A stretch of 64,000 nucleotides of DNA from Dactylosporangium roseum (GCF_025264685.1 NZ_CP073721.1:2223001-2287000), one strand, 5' to 3'. Positions 1 through 9,369 are shown, counted from the first letter of the stretch. Notes: generated by a model from the sequence alone, not told the origin. Program-made: numbers and translations.

Positions 1-1782
1 ATCCGCAAGGGCGACCAGGACGTCACGGCACCGGTCGTGGTCACCGGCGAGTACGAGGTCGGCATGCAGGACCAGGCGTTCCTCGGTCCCGAGTCCGGCC
101 TCGCGATCCCCGCCGAGGACGGCGGCGTCGACCTGTTCATCGCCACCCAGTGGCTGCACGGCGACCTCGCCCAGGTCGCCGACTGCCTCGGCCTGCCGCA
201 CGACAAGGTCCGCCTCAGCCTCGCCGGGGTCGGCGGCGCGTTCGGCGGGCGCGAGGACGTCTCGATGCAGGTCCACGCGTGCATGCTCGCGCTGCGCACC
301 GGGCGCCCGGTCAAGATGGTGTACTCGCGCGAGGAGTCGTTCTACGGCCACGTCCACCGGCATCCCGCCCGGATGTGGTACGAGCACGGCGCCGACGAGG
401 ACGGGAAGCTGGTCTACGTCAAGGCCCGTCTGGTTCTCGACGGCGGCGCGTACGCGTCCACGTCGACGGCGGTCGTCGCCAACGCCACCACACTCGGCGT
501 CGGCCCGTACCGGGTGCCCAGCGTGACCGTGGATGGCTACGCCGTCTACACCAACAACCCGCCGTGCGGCGCGATGCGCGGGTTCGGCGCGGTGCAGGCG
601 TGCTTCGCCTACGAGTCGCAGATGGACAGGCTCGCCGAGGCGCTCGGCCTCGACCCGGTAGAGCTGCGCGTCCGCAACGCGATGGAGCCGGGCGACACGA
701 TGCCGACCGGGCAGGTCGTCGAGGGCCCGGCCCCGGTCGCCGAGCTGCTGCGCCGGGTCCGCGACACGCCGCCGGCGCGGCAGCACCCCGGCGCCGACCC
801 GCGCGAACTGCCGGGCGGCGTCGCCAACACCACTCACGGCGAGGGCGTGCGGCGCGGCGTGGGCTACGGCATCGGCATCAAGAACGTCGGCTTCTCCGAA
901 GGGTTCGACGACTACTCGACGGCGCGGGTCCGGCTGGAGATCGTCGGCGGCGAGCCGGCGGCCGTCGTGCACACCGCCGCCGCCGAGGTCGGGCAGGGGC
1001 TCGTCACCGTCCAGGCACAGATCGCCCGGACCGAGCTCGGGGTCGAACAGGTGACGGTGGCCACCGCCGACACCTCCGTCGGCAGCGCCGGGTCGTCGTC
1101 GGCGTCGCGGCAGACGTACGTCACCGGCGGCGCGGTCAAGGCCGCCTGTGCGGCCGTCCGCGCCGAGGTCCTGCGCCGGGTCGGGCGCCCGGGCCTGCTC
1201 CTGGCCGGCGGCAAGGTCGTCACCGCGGAGCGCGAGGTGGTCGCCGACCTCGTCGACGTGCTCGGCGACGAGCCGATCGAGCGGACCGTCGAGTGGCGGC
1301 ACCGGCCGACCTTCCCGCTCGACCCGCGCACCGGGCAGGGCGACGCCCACGTGCAGTACGCGTTCGCCGCCCACCGGGCCACCGTCGACGTCGACGTCGA
1401 GCTGGGCCTCGTGCGGGTCGTCGAGATCGCCACCGCGCAGGACGTCGGCCGGGCACTGCACCCGCAGTCGGTCTGGGGCCAGATCGCCGGCGGGACCGCG
1501 CAAGGGCTCGGGCTCGCCGTCATGGAGGAGATCCAGGTCGTCGACGGCCTGATCCGCAACCCGTCGTTCACCGACTACCTGATCCCGACGATCCTCGACG
1601 TGCCGCCGATGCGCATCGACGTCCTCGAGCTCGGCGATCCCGAGGCGCCCTACGGGCTGCGCGGCATCGGCGAGCCGCCGACCATCTCCTCGACCCCGGC
1701 CATCGTCGCCGCGATCCGCGCCGCGACCGGCCTGCCGCTGCGCCGGGTGCCGGTCCGGCCCGAACATCTGACGGGGACCTGA
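1..1782 (+). CDS. Xanthine dehydrogenase molybdenum-binding subunit, 5' end outside window
   Basis: The reading frame is open from base 1, so only the C-terminal 593 residues are visible. The protein should carry the molybdopterin cofactor and oxidise hypoxanthine and xanthine to urate in purine catabolism. Seen are the glycine-rich GGAFGGRED stretch, the GAMRGFG segment, GQGL, and near the C-terminus RGIGEPP, whose Glu corresponds to the catalytic base of the xanthine oxidase family. The C-terminus looks complete. The FAD and iron-sulfur subunits would lie upstream, outside the window. One base after the stop begins a 24-codon allantoicase-like tail, which fits a former purine-degradation operon. 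An aldehyde or CO dehydrogenase homologue is the alternative, but the neighbour favours xanthine dehydrogenase. Confidence 0.88.
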   Translation: MRKGDQDVTAPVVVTGEYEVGMQDQAFLGPESGLAIPAEDGGVDLFIATQWLHGDLAQVADCLGLPHDKVRLSLAGVGGAFGGREDVSMQVHACMLALRTGRPVKMVYSREESFYGHVHRHPARMWYEHGADEDGKLVYVKARLVLDGGAYASTSTAVVANATTLGVGPYRVPSVTVDGYAVYTNNPPCGAMRGFGAVQACFAYESQMDRLAEALGLDPVELRVRNAMEPGDTMPTGQVVEGPAPVAELLRRVRDTPPARQHPGADPRELPGGVANTTHGEGVRRGVGYGIGIKNVGFSEGFDDYSTARVRLEIVGGEPAAVVHTAAAEVGQGLVTVQAQIARTELGVEQVTVATADTSVGSAGSSSASRQTYVTGGAVKAACAAVRAEVLRRVGRPGLLLAGGKVVTAEREVVADLVDVLGDEPIERTVEWRHRPTFPLDPRTGQGDAHVQYAFAAHRATVDVDVELGLVRVVEIATAQDVGRALHPQSVWGQIAGGTAQGLGLAVMEEIQVVDGLIRNPSFTDYLIPTILDVPPMRIDVLELGDPEAPYGLRGIGEPPTISSTPAIVAAIRAATGLPLRRVPVRPEHLTGT

Positions 1783-1783
1783 G

Positions 1784-1858
1784 ATGACCCACGTGCGCCT
1801 CGACGCCTTCCCGGACGGCGGGGTGGCCCGCCTCCGGCTGTGGGGTGGGACCGGTTGA
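1784..1858 (+). pseudogene. Allantoicase C-terminal remnant (24 codons)
   Basis: A 24-codon frame starts one base after the xanthine dehydrogenase stop. It reads MTHVRLDAFPDGGVARLRL and then WGGTG before TGA. The VRLD-x-FPDGG-ARLR pattern is the hallmark ending of an allantoicase repeat. Everything upstream of that ending is missing, so this looks like the tail of an allantoicase gene left after a deletion that joined it to the dehydrogenase gene. It could still be translated by reinitiation, but the peptide cannot be an enzyme. Confidence 0.7.
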
Positions 1859-1879
1859 CCCCTGGGTAGGGTTGGGCCC

Positions 1880-2377
1880 GTGACCGCCGACGCCATGGAC
1901 TCCGGCCTCTTCCGCCGGGTGCTGCGCCGGCACGCCTCAGCCGTGGTCGTCGTCACCCTGCCGGGTCCGGTCGGCTTCACGGCGACCTCGTTCACCTCGG
2001 TGTCGCTCGATCCGCCACTCGTGTCGTTCAGCGTGGCCAAGGCGGCCTCCGTCTGGCCGTCCGTCGAGGCCGCCGGCCTGGTGGCGGTGCACGTCCTCAC
2101 CGACGACCAGGAGCAGGTGGCCCGGACCTTCGCCGCTCCCGGGATCGACCGCTTCGCCGAGCACAGCGAGCGCCGCGGCTCGTGGCACGAGGGCCCGGAC
2201 GGCGTCCCCGTGCTCGACGGTGTGCTGGCCGTGCTCATCTGCAAGGCCGTCAAGCTCGTCGAGGCCGGCGACCACGTGATCGTGATCGCGTCGCCGGTGT
2301 CCGCGACCCACCACGACGACGAGTCGGCGGCGCCGCTGGTCTATCACGCCGGCACCTACATGACGCTGGAACGCTGA
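1880..2377 (+). CDS. Flavin reductase domain protein
   Basis: This 165-residue protein is a single flavin reductase-like (FMN-binding split-barrel) domain. Seen are the family segments GFTATSFTSVSLDPPLVSFSV near residues 32-52 (with S/T residues that contact FMN) and the C-terminal H-Y-H-type end GTY. Such proteins reduce FMN or FAD with NAD(P)H, usually to feed a monooxygenase partner; no partner is adjacent. The GTG start is supported by a TAGGGT -10-like box ending 7 bases upstream (1867-1872), which suggests a leaderless mRNA. An internal ATG five codons later is the alternative. It converges on secA2 with a 34-base gap. Confidence 0.8.
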   Translation: MTADAMDSGLFRRVLRRHASAVVVVTLPGPVGFTATSFTSVSLDPPLVSFSVAKAASVWPSVEAAGLVAVHVLTDDQEQVARTFAAPGIDRFAEHSERRGSWHEGPDGVPVLDGVLAVLICKAVKLVEAGDHVIVIASPVSATHHDDESAAPLVYHAGTYMTLER

Positions 2378-2411
2378 GCGCTCGGGGCGCGTCCGGTCAC
2401 GCTCACGGGCG

Positions 2412-4739
2412 TCAGCCCTTCTTGACACCCTTGCCGCTGCGGAACAGCTTCACCATGCCGGCGAAGAACCGCTCCATCTCCGAGCCGAACGGGTTGTCGC
2501 TCACCACGTAGGTCCACGTGGCGCTCGGGCGGATCAGGCCGGCGTCCTCCGGGGTCCAGTCCGGCGAGAACTCCTCGATCGCCTCGAACTCCGCGACGGT
2601 CCGGTCGTCGATCTCGGCGAGCAGGCCCCGGAACGCCGGGATCGCCTCGCGGTGGAACTCGTCGAGCGGGTCCTGCGCGCCGAGCACCCGCAGGTGGATG
2701 CCCTCGCGCAGCTCGCTCATGTCGGCCAGGTGCTCCGACCAAGCGTTGTCGGCGTGGTACAGCGCGATCATCCGGGCCACGCGCAGCACGGCCTCCTCAC
2801 CGAACTCCTCGGCCAGCTCGTTGTAACGGTCCGGGGACCGCTCGGCCAGCAGCTCGCCGGCGGCGTCGGTCGTGAGCAGCTCCTCGCGCCGCTTGCCGTG
2901 CAACTGCCGGTGCTGGTCGAGCAGGTAGTTGTACCGCCAGGTGTTGCGGTGGATCTCCAGGTTGACGGCCTCGGCGACCCGCTGCGCGGAGCCGATGGCC
3001 CAGCGGACGTCCTCGTCGTCGATGGCGCCGTCGGCGTCGGCCCGGCCCATCGGCATCGGCTCCGGCCCGTACCGCTGGACGAGCTCGTCCTCGAGGCTGA
3101 CGAAGAACATCGACTCACCGGGGTCGCCCTGCCGGCCGGCCCGGCCGCGGAGCTGGTCGTCGATGCGGCGGGAGTCGTTGCGGGCGGTGCCGATGACAAA
3201 GAGGCCACCCAGCTCGGCGACCCGCTCGCGCTCCTTCTCGTCGCTGCCGCCCAGGCGGATGTCGACACCACGGCCGGTCATCTGGGTGGAGACCGTCACC
3301 GCGCCGACCGAGCCGGCCTCCGCGACGATCCCGGCCTCCTTCTCGTCGTTCTTCGCGTTGAGGACGACACACTCGACGCCCTCCTCGGCGAGGGTGGCGG
3401 CGAGCCGCTCCGACTCGGCGACGCTCAGCGTGCCGACCAGGACCGGGCGGCCGGTCTGGTGCATCGTGACGATCTCGGCCACGCACGCGATGTCGCGTTC
3501 CTCGGCGGAGGCGTAGACGCGGTCCGGCCAGTCCTTGCGGATGTTGGGCAGGTGCGGCGGGATGACCGCGACCTCCAGCTTGTAGAACTCGCGCAACTGG
3601 TCACCGACCGGCAACGCGGTGCCCGTCATGCCGCAGATCTTCTTGTACTGCGTGAGGAACGCCTGCACGGTGATGGTCTGCAGCACCGTGCCGCCGCCGC
3701 TGCTGCGGATCTTCTCCTTGGCCTCGACCGCCGCCTGAAGCCCGTCGGGCCAGCGGCGCCGCTGCGCCACCCGGCCGCGGAACTCGTCGATGAGCTCGAC
3801 CCGCTCGTCGCGGACGATGTAGTCGACGTCGCGCACGAGCAGGGCCTCGGCGTGCAGGGCCAGGTTGACCGCGGTGAGCGTGTCGACGTTGTCCGTCGCG
3901 TAGAGATCGACGTCCAGCGCGGCCTCGACCTTCGCCAGGCCGGTCGTGGTCAGGTGCGCGGTGCGCCCCTCGTCGACGACCTCGTAGTCGTGGTCCTTGT
4001 GCAGGCCGCCGACGATCTCGGCGATCGCGACCGGCTGGTCCTTGTCGTCGATCGTGGAGCCCGCCAGGACCAGCGGCACGCGGGCCTCGTCGATGAGGAT
4101 CGAGTCGGCCTCGTCGATGATCACCGTGCCGAGGTCGCGGTGCACGCGGTCCCCGATGTCGGTGACGATGCTGTCGCGCAGCAGGTCGAAGCCCGCCTCG
4201 CTCACCGACACGTACGTGATGTCCCGGGCATACGCCTCGCGGCGCTCCTCCGGCGTCGACGACTCGTTGACCCAGCCGACGGTGAGGTCGAGCAGCTCGT
4301 AGACCGGCCGCATCCACTCGGCGTCGCGGCGCGCGAGGTAGTCGTTGACGGTGATCACGTGCACCGGCCCCTGCGCGGCGTAACCGGCGGCGGCGATCGC
4401 GGCCGTCAGCGTCTTGCCCTCACCGGTGGCCATCTCCACGACGTGCCCGGCGAGCAGCACCTGGGCGCCGAGGATCTGCACGTCGTAGGCTCGCTCGTCG
4501 AGGGCGCGCTTGGCGGCCTCTCGCCCGAGGGCGCACGCCTCGACGAAGTCCTGCGGGTCCTCCCGCTGGTGCAGTGCCGTGGCGGCGGCCCGCAACTCGT
4601 CGTCGGTGAGCTCGGACAGCTCGGCCTCGCGCGCCTCGATCTCCGGCAGCAGGGCCCGCATCGGCTCGAGGTCGATCGTGGTGCCCGGCTGCTCCTGAAG
4701 CTTGCGCCGCCACGCGTTGAATTTGCTCACCAAACCCAT
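2412..4739 (-). CDS. secA2: Accessory Sec translocase ATPase SecA2
   Basis: This 775-residue protein matches the length of actinobacterial SecA2 rather than the roughly 900-residue housekeeping SecA1. It powers export of a subset of proteins through SecYEG. Seen are the Walker A motif ATGEGKT, the DEAD box in IIDEADSILIDEAR, a second helicase domain with GRGVDIRLGG and QLRGRAGRQGD, and a short C-terminus lacking the Cys/His zinc motif. The frame stays open to 5045 upstream. I chose ATG at 4739 because the sequence from there, MGLVSKFNAW, matches SecA2 N-termini. A TATCGT box 7 bases upstream (4747-4752) fits leaderless initiation. The sirtuin gene is divergent, 214 bases away. Confidence 0.93.
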   Translation of the reverse strand: MGLVSKFNAWRRKLQEQPGTTIDLEPMRALLPEIEAREAELSELTDDELRAAATALHQREDPQDFVEACALGREAAKRALDERAYDVQILGAQVLLAGHVVEMATGEGKTLTAAIAAAGYAAQGPVHVITVNDYLARRDAEWMRPVYELLDLTVGWVNESSTPEERREAYARDITYVSVSEAGFDLLRDSIVTDIGDRVHRDLGTVIIDEADSILIDEARVPLVLAGSTIDDKDQPVAIAEIVGGLHKDHDYEVVDEGRTAHLTTTGLAKVEAALDVDLYATDNVDTLTAVNLALHAEALLVRDVDYIVRDERVELIDEFRGRVAQRRRWPDGLQAAVEAKEKIRSSGGGTVLQTITVQAFLTQYKKICGMTGTALPVGDQLREFYKLEVAVIPPHLPNIRKDWPDRVYASAEERDIACVAEIVTMHQTGRPVLVGTLSVAESERLAATLAEEGVECVVLNAKNDEKEAGIVAEAGSVGAVTVSTQMTGRGVDIRLGGSDEKERERVAELGGLFVIGTARNDSRRIDDQLRGRAGRQGDPGESMFFVSLEDELVQRYGPEPMPMGRADADGAIDDEDVRWAIGSAQRVAEAVNLEIHRNTWRYNYLLDQHRQLHGKRREELLTTDAAGELLAERSPDRYNELAEEFGEEAVLRVARMIALYHADNAWSEHLADMSELREGIHLRVLGAQDPLDEFHREAIPAFRGLLAEIDDRTVAEFEAIEEFSPDWTPEDAGLIRPSATWTYVVSDNPFGSEMERFFAGMVKLFRSGKGVKKG

Positions 4740-4953
4740 GGCGAACACGATACGTCCCCCGCTGGACCGGCGTGTGCGCCCCGTCACGGGACCCCTGTCC
4801 GGAATGCCGCGGCACACGGCCCGGCTTCCGGTGTCCGGCAAAATGTCCGGTTTGCGCCGGTGTTCACGGCCCGACGCCGAGCCCGGCAAGTCGGCCGTGC
4901 AGGCAACCTGCAAGATCGGCTCGCCGGCCTCCGCGTGAGGGAGGATGGTACCC

Positions 4954-5778
4954 GTGGAGCAAGGGGTGGCGGCGCTCAGCGAGCTTGTCGGGCGTGGGGA
5001 CGTGCTGGTGCTCAGCGGGGCCGGGCTGTCCACGGAGTCCGGCATTCCCGACTATCGCGGGCCCACCGGCATGCGCAGGCCGGCCACGCCCATGACCTAC
5101 CAGACCTTCACGCGCGACGCTGCCGCCCGGCGGCGGTACTGGGCCCGCAGTCACCTCGGCTGGCGCACCATCGCCCGGGCCGCGCCGAACGCCGGACACC
5201 GGGCCGTCGGGCGGTTGCAACGCCGGGGACTGCTCACCGGCATCATCACCCAGAACGTCGACGGGCTGCACCAGGCCGGGGGTGCCGACACCGTCGTGGA
5301 GCTGCACGGCGGCCTCGACCGCGTCATCTGCCTCGACTGCGGCGACCGCACCGCCCGGGCCGAGCTCGCCGCCCGCCTCACCGCCGCCAACGCCGGTTTC
5401 GACCACGTCGCCGACGGCGTCAATCCCGACGGCGACGTGGAGCTCACCGACGAGCAGGCGGCCGGGTTCGTCACCGCCGACTGCGTGGAGTGCGGCGGAC
5501 TGCTCAAGCCCGACGTGGTCTTCTTCGGCGAGAGTGTGCCGGCGCCGCGCGTGCGGGCCTGCTTCGACCTGGTCGAGAAGTCCGCCGCGCTGGTGGTGCT
5601 GGGATCGTCGTTGACGGTGATGTCGGGAAGGCGGTTCGTGGTCCGGGCCGCGAAGCTCGGCCTGCCGATCGCCATCGTCAACCAGGGGCCGACGAAGGGC
5701 GACGGCCTGGCCACCCTGCTGATCGACGCGCCGCTCGGCGCCGTGCTGTCGGCGGTGACCTGGTCCCTACGCGGCTGA
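4954..5778 (+). CDS. Sir2-family NAD-dependent protein deacylase
   Basis: This 274-residue sirtuin removes acyl groups from protein lysines using NAD+. It shows GAGLSTESGIPDYRG (the ADP-ribose loop, class II/SIRT4-like wording), TQNVDGLHQ, the catalytic His in ELHGG, and two zinc pairs, CLDC and CVEC. The GTG at 4954 is preferred because GGGAGG at 4939-4944 lies nine bases upstream. The in-frame ATG at 4945 directly abuts that Shine-Dalgarno and would leave no spacing. The 3' end overlaps the convergent DUF849 gene by 12 bases. Substrates cannot be told; with xanthine dehydrogenase and flavin genes around there is no obvious operon partner. Confidence 0.92.
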   Translation: MEQGVAALSELVGRGDVLVLSGAGLSTESGIPDYRGPTGMRRPATPMTYQTFTRDAAARRRYWARSHLGWRTIARAAPNAGHRAVGRLQRRGLLTGIITQNVDGLHQAGGADTVVELHGGLDRVICLDCGDRTARAELAARLTAANAGFDHVADGVNPDGDVELTDEQAAGFVTADCVECGGLLKPDVVFFGESVPAPRVRACFDLVEKSAALVVLGSSLTVMSGRRFVVRAAKLGLPIAIVNQGPTKGDGLATLLIDAPLGAVLSAVTWSLRG

Positions 5779-6498
5779 CCACACCGCCAACGCGAGCCGC
5801 ACCAGCTCCGCGTTGTCCGCGACCGGGCGGCCGTCCGGGCCGGTGAGCGTGTCCTCCAGGCCGATCCGCGTCGGCAGGCCCAGCCGCCCGGCCAGGGCCA
5901 CCATGGGCCAGCACAGCTCGCCCTCGCCGTGCAGCAGCCGCTCGCCGCGCACGCCGAGCGCGTCCAGCCGCGCCAGCACCGCCTCCGCGTCGGTGTCCGG
6001 CCCCATGATCTCGACGAGCAGGCGCGGCGGCCCGCCGGCGGCCGGCAGCGCGTCGGCGTCGGCGAGCGTCCAGACCCCCGCCTCGACGGCGACGTCCAGC
6101 TCGCGCAGCGCGGTGACCAGGTCGGTGCGGCCGGGCTCGGAGACGTTCACCGAGGCGAAGTCCGGCCGGCGGTACCGCGGGAGCCCCGCCCACCCCGCGA
6201 CGGCGCGACCGCGGGCGGCCGCGTCGCCGCCGCTGATCCACAGCCCGGTCGTCACGCCGATCGGCGTGGCCGGGCAGGCCTCGCGCACGGCGGACACCGC
6301 GGCTGCGACGTCGGCGGCGTCGAGCGACTCGCGCCCGTCGGCGCGGCGCGGATGCAGGTGGACGGCCTCGGCGCCGGCGGCGACCGCGGCCTGCGCGGCG
6401 CCGGCCAGCTCGGCGGGGGTGCAGGGCAGGGCCGGGTGCGCGCCGGGCGGGCGGCTGCCGTTGAGGGCCACCTTGAGCCGGGCGATCGGGCGCAACAC
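5767..6498 (-). CDS. BKACE / DUF849 family beta-keto acid cleavage enzyme
   Basis: This 243-residue TIM-barrel protein is of the 3-keto-5-aminohexanoate cleavage (DUF849) family, which splits beta-keto acids with acetyl-CoA. Seen are the metal-binding HLHPR near residue 40, GVTTGLW, SVNVSE and the C-terminal RIGLEDTL. It is somewhat shorter than the usual 270-310 residues. I placed the start at GTG 6498, preceded by AAGGGAC; upstream in-frame sequence to 6705 is Arg-rich and unlike the family. The stop overlaps the sirtuin stop. The substrate is unknown. Confidence 0.82.
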   Translation of the reverse strand: MLRPIARLKVALNGSRPPGAHPALPCTPAELAGAAQAAVAAGAEAVHLHPRRADGRESLDAADVAAAVSAVREACPATPIGVTTGLWISGGDAAARGRAVAGWAGLPRYRRPDFASVNVSEPGRTDLVTALRELDVAVEAGVWTLADADALPAAGGPPRLLVEIMGPDTDAEAVLARLDALGVRGERLLHGEGELCWPMVALAGRLGLPTRIGLEDTLTGPDGRPVADNAELVRLALAVWSAA

Positions 6499-6598
6499 AG
6501 GACAACTGTCCCTTCCGGCTCGCGGGCACGCAAGATCGGCCAGGGGGTGTACGGACCTCCGGCGACCGCAGCGGATCGCCGGGGTCGTGAGCTCGAGA

Positions 6599-6886
6599 TC
6601 AGGGGTTGATGAAGTCCGTCGGCTGGTCGGGGTGTGCCGGCCGGTAGGTCCAGACGCCGCCGGCCACGCCCAGCGCGCAGATCGCCAGCACCGTCCCGGG
6701 GACACTGCCGGTGGCCAGCCCGATGACCGCTGCGACGATCGCTGCGACGGCGATGATCACCGCGGTCACCCGGCGGGGGGTGACGCGCCGCGTCATGGCC
6801 CGATTGAATCCGTTGACGAACCGCGTGTCGTTGCGCAACGCGGCTTCGATGTCCGCGAGCCGCTGCTGCTCGCTCTCGCTGAGCAT
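6599..6886 (-). CDS. DUF3040 small membrane protein
   Basis: This 95-residue protein begins MLSESEQQRLADIEAAL, the typical DUF3040 opening. A basic stretch follows, then two hydrophobic segments of about 20 residues each (AVIIAVAAIVAAVIGLA and VPGTVLAICALGVAGGV), so it is a two-pass membrane protein. The start ATG is set by GGAGG a few bases upstream. DUF3040 proteins are common in actinomycetes, and no biochemical role is established that I can name. It lies about 100 bases upstream of the DUF849 gene on the same strand. Confidence 0.8.
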   Translation of the reverse strand: MLSESEQQRLADIEAALRNDTRFVNGFNRAMTRRVTPRRVTAVIIAVAAIVAAVIGLATGSVPGTVLAICALGVAGGVWTYRPAHPDQPTDFINP

Positions 6887-7129
6887 GATGCCCAACCTCC
6901 TCCGACGGGCCTGCCCGGTGCGCGATGGGTACCCGTTGCGCTCGATCGTCACACACAATGCCCGTTTGTGGGTCGGTCGATCGGCGCCAACTGGAATTCC
7001 GCAGGTAGGAGGCTCGGCGTTTTGCGTCTTTTGTCGTATCGGGCGACCTGCGCAAGATGACGTGATATGCCATTCTCGACGGCGAATGGCGCGGAATTCG
7101 GTGCGTCAACTTCCGGGGAGGATTCGGAC

Positions 7130-8038
7130 GTGGACCCGCAACACCAGTGGCAGCAACCCGACCAGACCGGGCCGTACGGCCCACAGGGACAGCCACCGGC
7201 CCCGCAGTACCCGCCGCAGCAGCCCCAGCAACAGTACCCCCAGCCGCAGTACCCCCAGCAGCAGTACTCGGCCCAGCCGTACGCCAACCAGCCGTACAGT
7301 GCCCTCCCGTACAGTTCGCAGCCCCACTCGGCGCCGCCGCACACCGGCCAGCCGCACACCGGCCAGCCGTACAGCGGGCAGCCCTACCCGCCGCAGCCCT
7401 ACAGCGGGCCGCCGCCGCGGGCGACGCCCTTCGAGCAGCGGCCGAAGCGCAACCGGTGGTTCGCCGCGCTGGTCATCAGCGCCGTCCTGCTCGTGGTCAT
7501 GGCGATCGCGGTCGTCGTGGTCGCCACCACCCGCGACCACGGCGGGGACCCGCAGGCGGGCGGCGGCGCCTCCCAGTCGCCGAGCGGCCCGGTCGACGCC
7601 TGCCTGGTCGGCAGGTGGAAACAGACCAGCTACCAGCGCAACGTGGTGCTCGGCGACACCGACGTCGGCAAGCGGGAGAACCTCGGTACGATCAAGATGA
7701 ACGGCGGCGGCAAGCAGTGGACGATCAACGCCGACGGCAGCGCGACCGAGGACGACTCGAAGACCGTCTACAGTGGAAAGACTACGGACGGCCGGACCGT
7801 GACCGCGTCCTTCTCCGGCCAGACGACCTGGGCGGTCAAGACCGTCGACACGCAGCTTCAATACGCCGGCAAGGAGAGCAACGTCGTCGTCACCATCTCG
7901 GTCGACGGCACCGACAAGGGCCGCATCGAGCTCGAGCCGAACACCGACCCGGTGAAGTACACCTGCACCGGCGACATCTGGCGCATCACCAAGATCGACG
8001 ATCCGGATGCCTTCAGCCGGTACGACCGGGTCAAGTAA
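7130..8038 (+). CDS. Membrane-anchored protein with Pro/Gln/Tyr-rich tail and lipocalin-like domain
   Basis: The protein has 302 residues. The first 100 or so are a low-complexity cytoplasmic tail of PQYPQQ, QPYS and QPHT repeats. One transmembrane helix follows (ALVISAVLLVVMAIAVVVVA), then an extracellular domain of about 150 residues starting near CLVGRWKQTSY with a lipocalin-like beta pattern and a second Cys near the end (a possible disulfide). The GTG at 7130 is chosen because GGGGAGG lies 8 bases upstream; the frame stays open to an ATG at 7067. Such tails are common in actinobacterial envelope proteins. The function is unknown. Confidence 0.72.
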   Translation: MDPQHQWQQPDQTGPYGPQGQPPAPQYPPQQPQQQYPQPQYPQQQYSAQPYANQPYSALPYSSQPHSAPPHTGQPHTGQPYSGQPYPPQPYSGPPPRATPFEQRPKRNRWFAALVISAVLLVVMAIAVVVVATTRDHGGDPQAGGGASQSPSGPVDACLVGRWKQTSYQRNVVLGDTDVGKRENLGTIKMNGGGKQWTINADGSATEDDSKTVYSGKTTDGRTVTASFSGQTTWAVKTVDTQLQYAGKESNVVVTISVDGTDKGRIELEPNTDPVKYTCTGDIWRITKIDDPDAFSRYDRVK

Positions 8039-8079
8039 CTCGTCGGTTGGTGGCACCCGGAGGGGGTACTGCCGATGGC

Positions 8080-9369
8080 ATGACGACGTGGATCACGCAG
8101 GTCGGTGAGCGGGCCCGGGCGCGGCTGACGAGCGCCCGGAAGACCGGGTCGGTGCCGCCGTTCGAGCCACCGGACCGCGACCTCCTGGTCGTCCGGCCGG
8201 CGTCCACAGTGGAGGACGGGATCCCCCGCGGGATCAAGCTCGCGGGGGCCTGGGCCTGGCGGATCGTGCTGTTCATCCTCGCCGGCTACCTCCTGCTCCG
8301 GCTGATCTCGTCGCTTCGGCTCATGGTCGTCCCGGTCGTGGTGGCCCTGCTGCTCGCCGCGCTGCTCGAGCCGGTCGCCGGCGCGTTGCGCCGGCGCGGG
8401 ACGCCCCGCTCCCTCGCCGCCGCGCTCGTCCTCGTCGGTGGCCTGGTCGTGGTCTTCGGCTGGCTCGGCGTGATCATCTACACCTTCGTCACCCAGTTCG
8501 GGAGCCTCTCCGGGCAGGTCCGCGGTGGCCTCAACGAGATCCGCAACTGGCTCGCCGCCGGACCGCTGCACATCTCCGAGCGGCAGCTCAACAACACCAT
8601 CGACCAGCTCGAGCACCAGATCATCACGAACCGGGGCGCGCTGACCTCCGGTGCGCTGAACACCGCCACCACGATCGCCGAGGTGCTCACCGGCTTCTTC
8701 CTGGTGCTGTTCACGCTGTTCTTCTTCCTGCGCGACGGCGCGCGCATCTGGGCGTTCGTCTGCCGCCTGCTGCCCCGCCAGGCCGAACTGCCCGTCCACC
8801 GGGCCGGCCAGTATTCGTGGTCCACCCTCGTCTCGTACGTGCGCGCCACCGTCATCGTCGCGTTCGTCGACGCCGTCGGTATCGGGATCGGCCTGTTCGT
8901 CCTCCGCATCCCGCTCGCCCTGCCGCTGGCCGCCCTGGTCTTCCTCGGCGCGTTCATCCCGGTCGTCGGTGCGACGCTGTCCGGCGCGGTCGCCGTGCTC
9001 GTCGCGCTGGTCACCCACGGGCCGGTCAGCGCGCTGCTCGTGCTCGCCGTGGTGATCGCCGTCCAGCAGCTCGAGGGCCACGTCCTTCAGCCGTTGATCA
9101 TGGGGCGGGCGGTCGCCCTGCACCCGCTCGCCGTGATCCTGGCCATCGCCACCGGCGTGGTGGTCGCCGGGATCGTCGGCGGCCTGGTCGCCGTGCCGCT
9201 GCTGGCCGTGGGCAACACCGCCGTGCGCTACCTGGCGCACCACCCGGCCGGTGAGCCCACCCCGGACCGCGAGCCGCCCGGCACCGAGCCGCCCGGCACC
9301 GAGCCCGCCGACGAGGAGGAGCGAGGCGATGAGGAGAGTAGCGTCCGAGTCGACCGGGAGCGATCGTAA
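8080..9369 (+). CDS. AI-2E family transporter (PerM-like permease)
   Basis: This 429-residue integral membrane protein has about eight hydrophobic segments in the AI-2E/UPF0118 pattern. There is an N-terminal pair (IVLFILAGYLLL..., VPVVVALLLAALL), a long soluble insertion with QLNNTIDQLEHQI, and a C-terminal set containing GAFIPVVGATLSG and QQLEGHVLQPLIMGR, the family signature. The last 35 residues are an acidic Pro/Glu tail with a PPGTE duplication. The start ATG is the first in-frame start compatible with the family; GGAGGGGG lies about 14 bases upstream. Members export small molecules or act as Na+/H+ antiporters; the substrate here is open. Confidence 0.85.
   Translation: MTTWITQVGERARARLTSARKTGSVPPFEPPDRDLLVVRPASTVEDGIPRGIKLAGAWAWRIVLFILAGYLLLRLISSLRLMVVPVVVALLLAALLEPVAGALRRRGTPRSLAAALVLVGGLVVVFGWLGVIIYTFVTQFGSLSGQVRGGLNEIRNWLAAGPLHISERQLNNTIDQLEHQIITNRGALTSGALNTATTIAEVLTGFFLVLFTLFFFLRDGARIWAFVCRLLPRQAELPVHRAGQYSWSTLVSYVRATVIVAFVDAVGIGIGLFVLRIPLALPLAALVFLGAFIPVVGATLSGAVAVLVALVTHGPVSALLVLAVVIAVQQLEGHVLQPLIMGRAVALHPLAVILAIATGVVVAGIVGGLVAVPLLAVGNTAVRYLAHHPAGEPTPDREPPGTEPPGTEPADEEERGDEESSVRVDRERS

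Noticed and set aside
4790..4855. Three TGTCCGG words upstream of secA2 and the sirtuin as a possible operator
   Set aside because: Irregular spacing and a common word in GC-rich DNA.
4898..4918. GCAAGATCGG, also near 6530, considered as partial copies of palindrome family A
   Set aside because: Only nine or ten bases match the A1 arm and no inverted partner is present.
2652..5846. Very long open frame on the strand opposite secA2 and running into the sirtuin gene
   Set aside because: It is a composition effect of high GC codon bias; the secA2 and sirtuin frames carry all conserved motifs and the antisense product has no recognisable domain.
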